The notes under the pieces were generated by a model, which saw nothing but the letters and a program-made list of their open reading frames with translations, did no database searches and was not told the origin of the DNA. The translations under genes were made by a program, and so were the position numbers. A DNA stretch of 52,770 nt from Anaerolineaceae bacterium (GTDB taxonomy: Bacteria; Chloroflexota; Anaerolineae; Anaerolineales; Villigracilaceae): the NCBI GenBank assembly GCA_009885525.1, contig VFKN01000074.1, positions 1-52,770 on the forward strand. Reading direction: 5' to 3'. Position 1 is the first letter of the stretch; each line of letters begins with the position of its first letter. Shown here one piece after another: positions 15,914 to 23,510 of this stretch.

Positions 15914-17161
15914 ATGAAAATCACTGATCTCAAATGTGCGGTCATCGGTCAAAACCCCGTTATCCGCATCAACACGGATGAAGGGATTTATGGTTATGGT
16001 CAGGCGGAAAACACCAAGCCTTATCTCAAACCGCATGTGCTGTTTTATAAAAATTATTTAATCGGCGAAGACCCTACCAACGTCGAGCGCGTGATGATGA
16101 AGATCCGCCGCATGGGGAGCTTCAAGCCGTGGGGCGCGGCTGTCAGCGCGATTGAGATGGCGCTATGGGATATCGCCGGAAAAGCCGCGGGGATTCCCGT
16201 CTACAAACTTTTAGGCGGCAAGATCCGCGATAAGGTGCGTGTGTATAATGGCGGCGTGCGCTTCCCAATGTCGGGCTATAGCCCCGAAGATTACGCGGAT
16301 GACATGCGCAAGATGAAAGCGGCGGCTGAGGGATTTACGATTATTAAATCGCCAATCAGCTTTCACAGCGCCATGCCATATCACATCCCTAATTTTTCCT
16401 ACGATGAACCGCGCGGAGTTGCTCCGCAAGGTAATCCTTATTTTCAGCCGAAGGGCGGCATGATCGCTATGTACGATGCGCCGCATGCCAATCGCGGATT
16501 GCTGACTGAAAAAAGTATGAAGCATATCATCGCATGCGTGGAAGCGATGAAGTCCGTGCTCGGCGATGAAATTGGACTCGCGCTGGATTGCGGTCCCGGC
16601 TGGATGGTCTCTGATGCGATTCGCGTGGCGCGCGCGCTTGAGCCGTATAACATTATGTGGATGGAAGACTTGCTCACCGGCGATTACACGCCTTATACCC
16701 TCGCGGATAATTACCGCGAGGTGACGCAGGCGACATCCACGCCGATTCATACCGGCGAGCAAATTTATCTACGCCAGAATTTCAAAGAGTTGATTGAGCG
16801 CCACGCCGTACGCGTTATCGGTCCCGATCCTGAAGATATCGGCGGTCTTGCCGAATTGAAATGGGTGACTGAATACGCCGACCTGCACGGCATCATGATG
16901 GCGCCGCACGGCGTCTTCGACGGGCTGATCGGTTTGGCGGCGCTTGTGCAAGTATGCTCCACGCTGCCGCAGAATTACATCGCGTTTGAATATCCGCTTG
17001 CAAAACCCGGGTGGTGGTACGACATCATTAAGGGGCTGCCTAATCCCATCGTCAAAGACGGCTTCATTGAAGTGTGGGATGCTCCCGGTTTGGGCGTGGA
17101 TTTTATTGAAGAGAAAGCGCGCCAATATCTTGCCCCTGAAGATCAGGATTTTTTTGAATAA
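15914..17161 (+). CDS. Enolase-superfamily dehydratase (mandelate racemase-like), paralogue 3
   Basis: A 415-residue member of the same superfamily. The first catalytic lysine segment is IIKSP (K145). Metal ligands are D225 (LALDCGPG), E251 (MEDLL) and E282 (TGEQIY); the His-Asp pair would be D305 (GPDPEDIGG) and H332 (APHGVFDG). Like paralogue 2 it carries a long insertion between strands 2 and 3 (about residues 152-200), so these two adjacent genes are each other's nearest relatives in the window and probably arose by duplication. It starts 19 bp after the upstream gene. A MITE-like element begins directly at its stop codon. Confidence 0.87.
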   Translation: MKITDLKCAVIGQNPVIRINTDEGIYGYGQAENTKPYLKPHVLFYKNYLIGEDPTNVERVMMKIRRMGSFKPWGAAVSAIEMALWDIAGKAAGIPVYKLLGGKIRDKVRVYNGGVRFPMSGYSPEDYADDMRKMKAAAEGFTIIKSPISFHSAMPYHIPNFSYDEPRGVAPQGNPYFQPKGGMIAMYDAPHANRGLLTEKSMKHIIACVEAMKSVLGDEIGLALDCGPGWMVSDAIRVARALEPYNIMWMEDLLTGDYTPYTLADNYREVTQATSTPIHTGEQIYLRQNFKELIERHAVRVIGPDPEDIGGLAELKWVTEYADLHGIMMAPHGVFDGLIGLAALVQVCSTLPQNYIAFEYPLAKPGWWYDIIKGLPNPIVKDGFIEVWDAPGLGVDFIEEKARQYLAPEDQDFFE

Positions 17162-17342
17162 CTCACCTTACGCAGTCAAGGTATGTCACACCTGCACTTG
17201 CGTGCTGGTGCAAGTGTTGCGAGGATGTTCTTGTTCTTCGTCCGAAGCAATCTGCGCCACGGCAGGGAGATTGCTTCGCCGCAAAACCAAGAGCGCGGCT
17301 CGCAACGACATTTGCTTTTTAGTAAAACTGTGTAAGGTGAGT
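17161..17342. mobile_element. MITE-like element with 16-bp terminal inverted repeats
   Basis: The 222-bp gap between two enolase genes holds a 182-bp unit bounded by ACTCACCTTACGCAGT and ACTGTGTAAGGTGAGT, inverted with one mismatch. Inside is a second palindromic core (CGAAGCAATC... GATTGCTTCG, CTCGCAACGACAT) shared with the element at 10819-10916. No open frame of note lies inside, so if mobile it is non-autonomous. The right end touches GTGACTAAG. A clear target-site duplication was not identified. Confidence 0.6.
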
Positions 17343-17383
17343 GACTAAGACGAATAGAAAAATAAATCTAAAAGGATAAGCCC

Positions 17384-18640
17384 GTGAAAATTACAAATGT
17401 AAGATCCATTCTCACTGCGCCGGACGGCATCGCGCTGGTCATCGTTAAAGTTGAGACTGACCAACCCGGACTTTATGGTGTGGGCTGCGCGACTTTTACT
17501 CAACGTCCGACGTTGGTTGCCAAAGCCGTGGAAGAATATCTGGCTCCATTGCTAAAAGGACGCGATCCCGCAAATATTGAAGACCTGTGGCACATGATGT
17601 ACGTCAATTCTTATTGGCGCAACGGACCCGTGCTGAACAACGCCATCAGCGGCGTGGATGAGGCGTTGTGGGATATCAAAGGCAAAGTTGCCAACATGCC
17701 CGTGTATGATTTGTTGGGCGGCAAATGCCGTGACGCGGCGATGGTCTATCGTCACGCCGATGGACGCGATCCAAAAGAAGTGCTGGATAACGTGCTTAAG
17801 TATCAAGCCGAAGGCGCGCTGGCTGTACGCCTGCAAATGGGCGGATATGGAGGACGCGTGAAAGACCTCAACAAGAAAAATTTGCGCCCCAGTAAAAAAG
17901 CGCCGCAAGCCACGCATCGCATGAAGTCAATGGATAACCCGCAAAGCAATTTCCCCGGCGCGTATTACGACCCGGATTGGTACGCGCGCTCCATTCCGCC
18001 GTTGTTTGATTATGTCCGCAATAAAATTGGCTACGATTTATTTTTGCTGCACGACATTCATGAACGCCTGACGCCCATTGACGCCATCCGCATGGCAAAA
18101 GATTTGGAGCCCTATCGTTTATTCTTCCTTGAAGACCCGCTCGCGCCGGATCAGATCGAATGGTTCCGCCGTTTGCGCGCGCAAAGCACGACGCCGATCG
18201 CGATGGGCGAACTGCATAACAATCCGTTGGAATGGAAAGCGCTGATCGCTGAACAGTTGATTGATTTCATCCGCTCGCATATTTCCCAACTCGGCGGCAT
18301 TACGCCCGCGCGTAAACTCGCGGCATTGTGCGAATCATTTGGCGTGCGCACAGCCTGGCACGGACCCGGTGATACATCGCCCGTTGGTCACGCCGCGAAT
18401 CTTCATCTTGACTTAGCCTGTCATAATTTTGGCATTCAGGAAATGATTTATTTTGGCGAACCGCTCAAGGAAGTTTTCCCCGGCATCCCTGAACTGCATA
18501 ATGGTTATTTGTGGCCGAACGACAAGCCCGGTCTGGGCATTGATATTGACGAAAAGAAAGCCGCCAAATATCCGATCAGCATTCCGCCGATTGAATGGAC
18601 GCAAAGCCGCTGGCCCGACGGGACGATCTGGACACCTTAA
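17384..18640 (+). CDS. Enolase-superfamily protein, mannonate dehydratase (ManD)/RspA-like, paralogue 4
   Basis: A 418-residue protein of the ManD/RspA branch. Family landmarks are the VYRHADG segment, D224 and H226 in LLHDIHERLTP, E250 in FFLEDPLAP, E276 in AMGELHNNP and H326 in AWHGPGD. Start is GTG with AAAAGGAT upstream. ManD enzymes dehydrate D-mannonate or D-gluconate to 2-keto-3-deoxy-gluconate; low-activity RspA-type members exist, so activity is not guaranteed. With the UxuA-like gene at 10944 the locus has two unrelated folds for a possible mannonate step. A hairpin with a T-rich tail follows the stop. Confidence 0.88.
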   Translation: MKITNVRSILTAPDGIALVIVKVETDQPGLYGVGCATFTQRPTLVAKAVEEYLAPLLKGRDPANIEDLWHMMYVNSYWRNGPVLNNAISGVDEALWDIKGKVANMPVYDLLGGKCRDAAMVYRHADGRDPKEVLDNVLKYQAEGALAVRLQMGGYGGRVKDLNKKNLRPSKKAPQATHRMKSMDNPQSNFPGAYYDPDWYARSIPPLFDYVRNKIGYDLFLLHDIHERLTPIDAIRMAKDLEPYRLFFLEDPLAPDQIEWFRRLRAQSTTPIAMGELHNNPLEWKALIAEQLIDFIRSHISQLGGITPARKLAALCESFGVRTAWHGPGDTSPVGHAANLHLDLACHNFGIQEMIYFGEPLKEVFPGIPELHNGYLWPNDKPGLGIDIDEKKAAKYPISIPPIEWTQSRWPDGTIWTP

Positions 18641-18669
18641 TCCCGAATTTTTTTTCCCGCGAATTAGAT

Positions 18670-18725
18670 CAACCTGTCAGGTTGATGAGGACAAGAAACT
18701 CCTTGTTGCCTGACAGGTTCTTTTG
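18670..18725 (+). terminator. Palindromic terminator-like element
   Basis: Arms AACCTGTCAGG (18671-18681) and CCTGACAGGTT (18709-18719) pair across a 27-base loop, with a further short pairing inside, and are followed by CTTTTGTTG. The left arm also belongs to a perfect 15-base self-palindrome (18670-18684). It fits a terminator for the ManD-like gene or a dispersed repeat placed there. The MFS gene starts 12 bases after the end, so its transcript may rely on read-through. Confidence 0.5.
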
Positions 18726-18736
18726 TTGAAAGGTCA

Positions 18737-19972
18737 ATGAACAGCTCATCTTTTTTATCCCGTCTTCAATATCGTGTTGAAATGTGGCTTGTTGGTCCAT
18801 TGGATCCGGTTGTGCGTCACAATATGTATGTGGACGTGCGCGCCGCTTGCACACACAGCGTGATGGCGACGATTATTACATTTCTCCCCATCGTTTTGCG
18901 GCGCTCAGGCGCGTCAACGGAACAGGTGGCGTATTATTTTGCGATCACCACATTGGGATTGCTCACTACAAACGTCAGCATGTGGTTAATGCGGCGCTTT
19001 GGGATGAAGCCGGTAATTTTAATCTGCTGGCTGGTGGGCCGCGGATCTTTTTTGCTTACTGCGTTTGCGTTCAATGCCACAAGTTTACTGGCAATCTTTA
19101 CGCTTTTCTGGCTGTTGGAAACCTGGCCCTCTCCCGCTTATGTTCAGACGATTCAAATAATTTACCCAATAGAACAGCGCGGGCGTATTCTCGCGGCTGT
19201 GCGGGTTGGGCTGGTGGCGCTGAGTCTGGGGTTAACTCCGCTGGCGGGTTGGATTCTCGATCATTGGGGGTATCGCGTTTTACTTCCGTTTGCGGGCATT
19301 TCCGGAATTGGATCTTCGCTTATCTTTTATAGTTTAATGCGGAAGATTCCAAATACTATGACAGAGTCAACGAGCCATGTAATCTCACCGATGCAAATCT
19401 TAAAGAGTGATTCCAGGATGCGCTTTTATCTGGCCGGGTTATTTTTGTTTGGGCTGGGCGCATTAATGGCAGCCCCTTTATTTCCGATCATTCAGGCAGA
19501 TCGACTCAATTTATCCTACTCAGTGATTGGATTACTTGGATTTGTGCAATCTCTTTTTTGGTTTCTGGGATATTTATTTGGCGGCCGGATGCTGGATCGC
19601 ATGGGAGGAATTCGAACCCTGCAAATTGTATTCGCCCTCAACGCAATTGTGATCCTGCCTTATATCTGGGCCTCGCAGGGCTGGATGTTGCTGCCGTCAT
19701 TTATAGCGGCAGGGCTGGTCACTGCGGGAGCCGACCTTGCGGTACTTTATACAATTTCTCATTTGGCAGGCCCCGAACTAACCCCGGATTATGTGGCGCT
19801 AAATTCAACAATATCCGGGTTGCGCGGGTTATTGGGACCATTCATCGGCTCGGTGCTGGTTTCAATCGGGTGGAATTATGGCGCGGTATTTGCGCTGAGT
19901 GCGTTTCTGACATTGGCCGGCGCTGTAGTATTGTATCGTGTGGCGAATGCAAATAACCCTTCAGCCGTGTGA
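18737..19972 (+). CDS. Major facilitator superfamily transporter
   Basis: A 411-residue integral membrane protein with about 12 hydrophobic segments in two halves separated by a polar loop near residues 205-225 (KIPNTMTESTSH). Short charged loops such as LMRRFGMKP and GGRMLDRMGG after transmembrane helices 2 and 8 match the MFS loop motif. GAAAGG precedes the ATG by a few bases. As the last gene of the sugar-acid locus it is a likely importer of a monosaccharide or sugar acid, or an exporter; the direction cannot be read. A strong hairpin follows at 20013-20050. Confidence 0.85.
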   Translation: MNSSSFLSRLQYRVEMWLVGPLDPVVRHNMYVDVRAACTHSVMATIITFLPIVLRRSGASTEQVAYYFAITTLGLLTTNVSMWLMRRFGMKPVILICWLVGRGSFLLTAFAFNATSLLAIFTLFWLLETWPSPAYVQTIQIIYPIEQRGRILAAVRVGLVALSLGLTPLAGWILDHWGYRVLLPFAGISGIGSSLIFYSLMRKIPNTMTESTSHVISPMQILKSDSRMRFYLAGLFLFGLGALMAAPLFPIIQADRLNLSYSVIGLLGFVQSLFWFLGYLFGGRMLDRMGGIRTLQIVFALNAIVILPYIWASQGWMLLPSFIAAGLVTAGADLAVLYTISHLAGPELTPDYVALNSTISGLRGLLGPFIGSVLVSIGWNYGAVFALSAFLTLAGAVVLYRVANANNPSAV

Positions 19973-20012
19973 TTTGACTGGTTCGGGTTAGGTTTCAAGT
20001 AAATAAATTTAA

Positions 20013-20052
20013 AGAGATGTCTTCACGGAGCATCCGTAGAGACATCTCTTAT
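20013..20052 (+). terminator. Bidirectional terminator hairpin
   Basis: AGAGATGTCT (20013-20022) pairs with AGACATCTCT (20040-20049) and an inner CGGA/TCCG pair extends the structure. It is followed by TTATT on the plus strand. It sits between convergent genes (MFS, plus; small HTH-like protein, minus). Confidence 0.7.
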
Positions 20053-20071
20053 TAAACAATAGCGGGGCATT

Positions 20072-20350
20072 TTATTTCATTTGATTTCTTGCTTTCAAAA
20101 GGATGGTATTTATCTTTTTGATCATAGGCTTCGTCCAGCCGATCTCAACCAGGGCTTTGTCATGCGATAGACCGCGTTCGATTTTCTCCAAATATTCTGG
20201 CGGAGGTTTGATGATCTCTTCATGGTGAATGCGATATCCCAGGGACGCGGTGCTCACATTGTACATCAGGGCGATCTCGGAGACTGTATGCTTCCAGATT
20301 GCCAGTTGAAGTCCAGCGCTTGTATCGATCGTTTCTTTTGTTCCACTCAT
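20072..20350 (-). CDS. Small helix-turn-helix-like protein, function unknown
   Basis: A 92-residue basic protein that I cannot place in a named family. Residues about 15-40 (LAIWKHTVSEIALMYNVSTASLGYRIHHEE) look like a helix-turn-helix: the segment VSEIALMYNVSTASLGYRI has the spacing of a recognition helix. The remainder is helical and Lys-rich. It may be a DNA-binding protein. A GATAAT box lies 9 bases before the ATG on the minus strand, so transcription may begin very close to the start codon. It is 41 bp downstream of the CPBP gene in the same direction and could be co-transcribed with it. Confidence 0.6.
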   Translation of the reverse strand: MSGTKETIDTSAGLQLAIWKHTVSEIALMYNVSTASLGYRIHHEEIIKPPPEYLEKIERGLSHDKALVEIGWTKPMIKKINTILLKARNQMK

Positions 20351-20391
20351 ATGCGTCCCATTATCTCAGAGTTTTTTGGGATTGTCGCGTC

Positions 20392-21222
20392 TTAAGAAAA
20401 AGTCTCTGACGGCTTCCACATAGAGAGCGCTATTAGCGTAACCACAACACAAATTAATCCAAAAACACTGGCTTCAAGCCCAAATTGACCGCCAGTCAGC
20501 CAGTCTGGAACTTCGCTAAAGACGGGCTTCAATAAACCCGATTGATCTGTGCCGCTCACGCCAAAGCCAAGCACGCCGCCTTGCATCAAATTCGCCATAA
20601 AATGCAGACCAAGCGGCATTGCAAGACTTTTGGTGCGGATGAAGGCTAATCCAAATATGAGCGATGCGAGAAAAATATTAACACTCGCCAAAATTTTGAT
20701 GTCACCTGTCATGCCCGGATTATTCAAATGCGTGAGCAGAAAATAACCTGCCAGTATCAATTGTGCCGGCCACTGACCAAGACCGGCAATGAGTCTTTGG
20801 AAAATGAATCCCCGAAACAACAACTCTTCCGCTACGGCAACGCCTGCAAAGAGCAACACAATTGAGATTAAGGTTGATAAACCTGCCGGATTCCACTGCC
20901 AATCAACCCAACCCAAAATCCACATGATGAGCGCGGGAACAAGCATAAGCGCGGAGCCAACCAGTCCGCCTAGACCAAGTTCCTTGAACCAACGGGCGTC
21001 GAATTCCCCAATCAACTCAGACAGTGGTTTTCGGCGCAGCAACTGACAAATCCATGAGGCAAGTATTACGATAATAGATTGAATCCCAATGGAAACATCC
21101 ATGGAGTTTTGCTGCGCCACAATTAAAGTTGGCACGAGTAGTGAAGCAAGCACAAGAAAAAATATAAGAATCCACCAACCGTTACGCAGCTGGTGGTCAG
21201 AATTCAGAAATGGATTAATCAA
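20392..21222 (-). CDS. CPBP-family intramembrane glutamic endopeptidase
   Basis: A 276-residue polytopic membrane protein with about seven hydrophobic segments. The CPBP (Rce1/Abi) signature is present: E-E-x-x-x-R in AEELLFRGF (E132, E133, R137), a later His-containing segment (LTHLNN) and a third motif (LGLHFMANL). These residues form the glutamate-based active site within the membrane. The start is TTG with AAAGG 9 bases upstream. Bacterial members process peptides, act in bacteriocin immunity or have unknown roles. No bacteriocin precursor was seen nearby. Confidence 0.87.
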   Translation of the reverse strand: MINPFLNSDHQLRNGWWILIFFLVLASLLVPTLIVAQQNSMDVSIGIQSIIVILASWICQLLRRKPLSELIGEFDARWFKELGLGGLVGSALMLVPALIMWILGWVDWQWNPAGLSTLISIVLLFAGVAVAEELLFRGFIFQRLIAGLGQWPAQLILAGYFLLTHLNNPGMTGDIKILASVNIFLASLIFGLAFIRTKSLAMPLGLHFMANLMQGGVLGFGVSGTDQSGLLKPVFSEVPDWLTGGQFGLEASVFGLICVVVTLIALSMWKPSETFS

Positions 21223-21410
21223 GATAAGTTACCTTTCAGCGCGCCGCATGGATACTATTCGGCAGATTCAAGAACGCGTTTTTCCCATTGTTCGGCGTTG
21301 ACTCCCTTAATCAAAAGCCATAAGGGGAATGTGATTTCAAGAAATGCAAGAGAACCAATCGTAGTGAATAGTTCTTTGTATTGGGTGAAAAAGCCCGTTG
21401 TGCTTTTTTT

Positions 21411-21486
21411 CAACCGCAGAGACGCAGGGTGCGCAGAGTTATTTTTTTTGCTTTTCCCTGTGTTCTCCGCGACTCTGCGGTAAAAA
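21411..21486. repeat. Palindromic intergenic repeat (type CCGCAGAG)
   Basis: Inverted arms ACCGCAGAG (21413-21421) and CTCTGCGGT (21473-21481), with inner CGCAGGG and CCCTGTG partly paired and an eight-T run between. It lies in the 302-bp gap between two minus-strand genes. The rest of that gap (21223-21410) shows no gene or clear signal. Confidence 0.65.
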
Positions 21487-21524
21487 TTGATTACGGTAGT
21501 AACTTCGGTTAATCAGACTTGTGA

Positions 21525-22211
21525 TCAATTCGCTTTATCTTCGGAAGCGAACGCAGTCGAATTGAAGCCCTTGACGATCAGGTACACGCCGATGGACATT
21601 TCCCATAGACCGCCTGGAAGTGTGTGAAGCAGTTGCAGATTGAAGCCCAAAACTTCAACCATGGATCCGAGTAGAAAGCTCACATACCCAATGAAGCCCC
21701 AGATAACGAAAAACTGTGGAACTAACTTTGCTCGAGAGAAGCCGTAGCAAAGTGTCAAACCAGCCATTCCTAAAGCGACCATGCCAATCTGGTAGGTGTA
21801 AGCCTGTGATTGCATGAACAAAGTGCTCAGAGATTGAAGATAGGAAATTTCAGAAGCACTGGCTTTCAGGAACTCGGTACCTAGCGGAATTTGAAGCAAG
21901 ATGAACAAAGCCGAGACGGCGATCACAGCGGCTTCGACGAGTCTGGCGCTGAGGTAACCGAGCGCAACGCGTTCGTTGTTTTGCTTCAAGATCGGGAACA
22001 TCATCACCCCGTGGGCGGCGTCACCAGCGGCGGCGAGCACCCAGAGCAGTGCGCCGATTGCGATCATCATGCTCTTCGCAGAAACCGTGGCAAGCTCACC
22101 TGGCGTGCTGAGCACGGAGCCCGCGATGCCGACAACGAATCCCAAAATATATAACGTCCCTACTACTTTTGCTGTCGTTCTATATGTATTTACATTTTCT
22201 TTAGTAGTCAC
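21525..22211 (-). CDS. DUF4386-family membrane protein
   Basis: A 228-residue protein with about six transmembrane segments (for example VVGTLYILGFVVGIAGSVL and MMIAIGALLWVLAAAGDAA). It matches the DUF4386 pattern of small polytopic proteins with an Asn/His-rich first loop. I start it at the GTG (MTTKENVNT) because AAGGAG is 8 bases upstream; the longer frame to 22262 would begin inside the preceding gene. Its N-terminus is almost identical to the internal MTTKENMNT of the upstream paralogue, so the pair arose by duplication. Function of the family is unknown. Confidence 0.8.
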   Translation of the reverse strand: MTTKENVNTYRTTAKVVGTLYILGFVVGIAGSVLSTPGELATVSAKSMMIAIGALLWVLAAAGDAAHGVMMFPILKQNNERVALGYLSARLVEAAVIAVSALFILLQIPLGTEFLKASASEISYLQSLSTLFMQSQAYTYQIGMVALGMAGLTLCYGFSRAKLVPQFFVIWGFIGYVSFLLGSMVEVLGFNLQLLHTLPGGLWEMSIGVYLIVKGFNSTAFASEDKAN

Positions 22212-22251
22212 TGTATTTTCTCCTTGAATATGATTGACGATTGATGAAATC

Positions 22252-23262
22252 TTACGCATCATGCTTGTTCGTTTTTACAGTTCTCACCCCAATCACAAGC
22301 AGATAGAGGACTATCCAGATTTCCGCGATAGCAGGGATGATGCTAATAAACGGATGGATCTGGTTACCGAAATCGGGAACTAGGAATATCGCGAGCACGT
22401 CCACCAAGTAGGAGACGGTGGCCGCGACGAGGGCGACTCCCAGTGCCTTGGGGAACAGCCCTGACTTGTAGGCGAGATATCCGAGCGGCGTCAGCCATAA
22501 GCCAAAGAATATCTGCGCTATAAGGGTTCCATAGTGCTGGATATCGAGCAGGAGCAGCACGAGGGCGTTCGACCCCGCGGCGCCGAAGGCGGTCACATAG
22601 GACACGTTAGTCGCGACCTGCAGTGCCTCGAACTGGAAGACCGTATTGAGCGTCATGATACCGACCGCGAGTATAACGAAGACGAGCATAGCCTTTGCCA
22701 CACTCTTATTCACGTGCTGAAGCAGGGTGTAAAGTATCATGGCTGTGATGATGAAGAAGGTCTCATTCAGCAAGTGGGCGACAACGGTCATGCGGACAAA
22801 CCCGGGGTTCGCGACGATGTTCGCGGCGGCTGCGGCTGCATCGCCGGCAAGGTAGATACTAGGATCCGCAAATCCTACGGCAAAGCCTCCAAAGATGCCG
22901 ACGAGCAGGTAGAAGATCCCTGCGATTCTGGCGAGGCGCTTCGGTGAGGCAGTGGCGGGCTCTGCTTCGATAGGGTTGGGGTTTTTATTGGTATTCATAT
23001 TTTCTTTGGTGGTCATTGTATTTTCTCCTTTGGTTGATTGAACTTGATTGACCGAGACCAGGGTCATGCCCAGGTCGCGCACTTTTTTTAGCAGTCCATA
23101 TAAGGCTGATTGATCGATCACGGGACCGGTTAAAAGCGTGTCGCCATTTTTTTCCAGAGTAATGGTCAAACCCTCAAACCAGTCTGCCCATTGATGGTCG
23201 AGATGACTCTCAAGCCTGATTTGATAGACCGTTGGTTGACTTAGGTTGCGTTTGCTCAACAT
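22252..23262 (-). CDS. DUF4386 membrane protein with an in-frame N-terminal soluble domain
   Basis: The frame joins two modules. Residues 1-80 form a soluble domain (YQIRLESHLDHQWADWFEGL, then LLTGPVIDQSALYGLL), a small protein I know mostly as a separate ORF near such genes. From about residue 83 (MTTKENMNT) begins a DUF4386 protein with six membrane segments. An AAGGAGAAAATACA ribosome site lies directly before the internal ATG at 23016, just as for the downstream paralogue. So this may be two genes whose separating stop was lost, with two products from one frame. The start at 23262 has GAGG 9 bases upstream; a TTG at 23283 is an alternative. Function unknown. Confidence 0.7.
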   Translation of the reverse strand: MLSKRNLSQPTVYQIRLESHLDHQWADWFEGLTITLEKNGDTLLTGPVIDQSALYGLLKKVRDLGMTLVSVNQVQSTKGENTMTTKENMNTNKNPNPIEAEPATASPKRLARIAGIFYLLVGIFGGFAVGFADPSIYLAGDAAAAAANIVANPGFVRMTVVAHLLNETFFIITAMILYTLLQHVNKSVAKAMLVFVILAVGIMTLNTVFQFEALQVATNVSYVTAFGAAGSNALVLLLLDIQHYGTLIAQIFFGLWLTPLGYLAYKSGLFPKALGVALVAATVSYLVDVLAIFLVPDFGNQIHPFISIIPAIAEIWIVLYLLVIGVRTVKTNKHDA

Positions 23263-23418
23263 TACTCTATGCCTCATGTTCAATGTGCATGTAATATATC
23301 CGCAGCACAGCGTTGGGTATAGACACTTTAGTGTTGTTATAGGTGTTGTTTTGAATTATTGTGGTGGGGATATAGCCTTGCAAAAGTAACTTACTTTATG
23401 CGCTTTAATATCTTTAGC

Positions 23419-23490
23419 ATGTCACCCTGAGCGGAGCGAAGGGTCTCTGAGATGATCGTAGAGATGCTTCGCTGTCGCTCAGCATGACAT
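23419..23490. repeat. Dispersed palindromic repeat (CCCTGAGCG family)
   Basis: The 248-bp gap holds a 72-bp element starting CATGTCACCCTGAGCGGAGC and ending GCTCAGCATGACAT, forming a long imperfect hairpin. A degenerate copy lies at 44083-44150, and a short core copy is embedded in the coding sequence of the adjacent regulator at 25917-25937. The rest of the gap (23263-23418) should hold the promoter of the DUF4386 pair, but no clear box was recognised. Confidence 0.7.
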
Positions 23491-23510
23491 CGCGAGTTAT
23501 TAACAGCCTC

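Noticed and set aside
20072..20350. Toxin-antitoxin antidote or partner for the CPBP gene
   Set aside because: No toxin-like partner of the right size and overlap is present; HTH-like only.
22212..22262. Longer start of the downstream DUF4386 protein
   Set aside because: It would begin within the end of the upstream gene; a ribosome site marks the GTG at 22211 instead.
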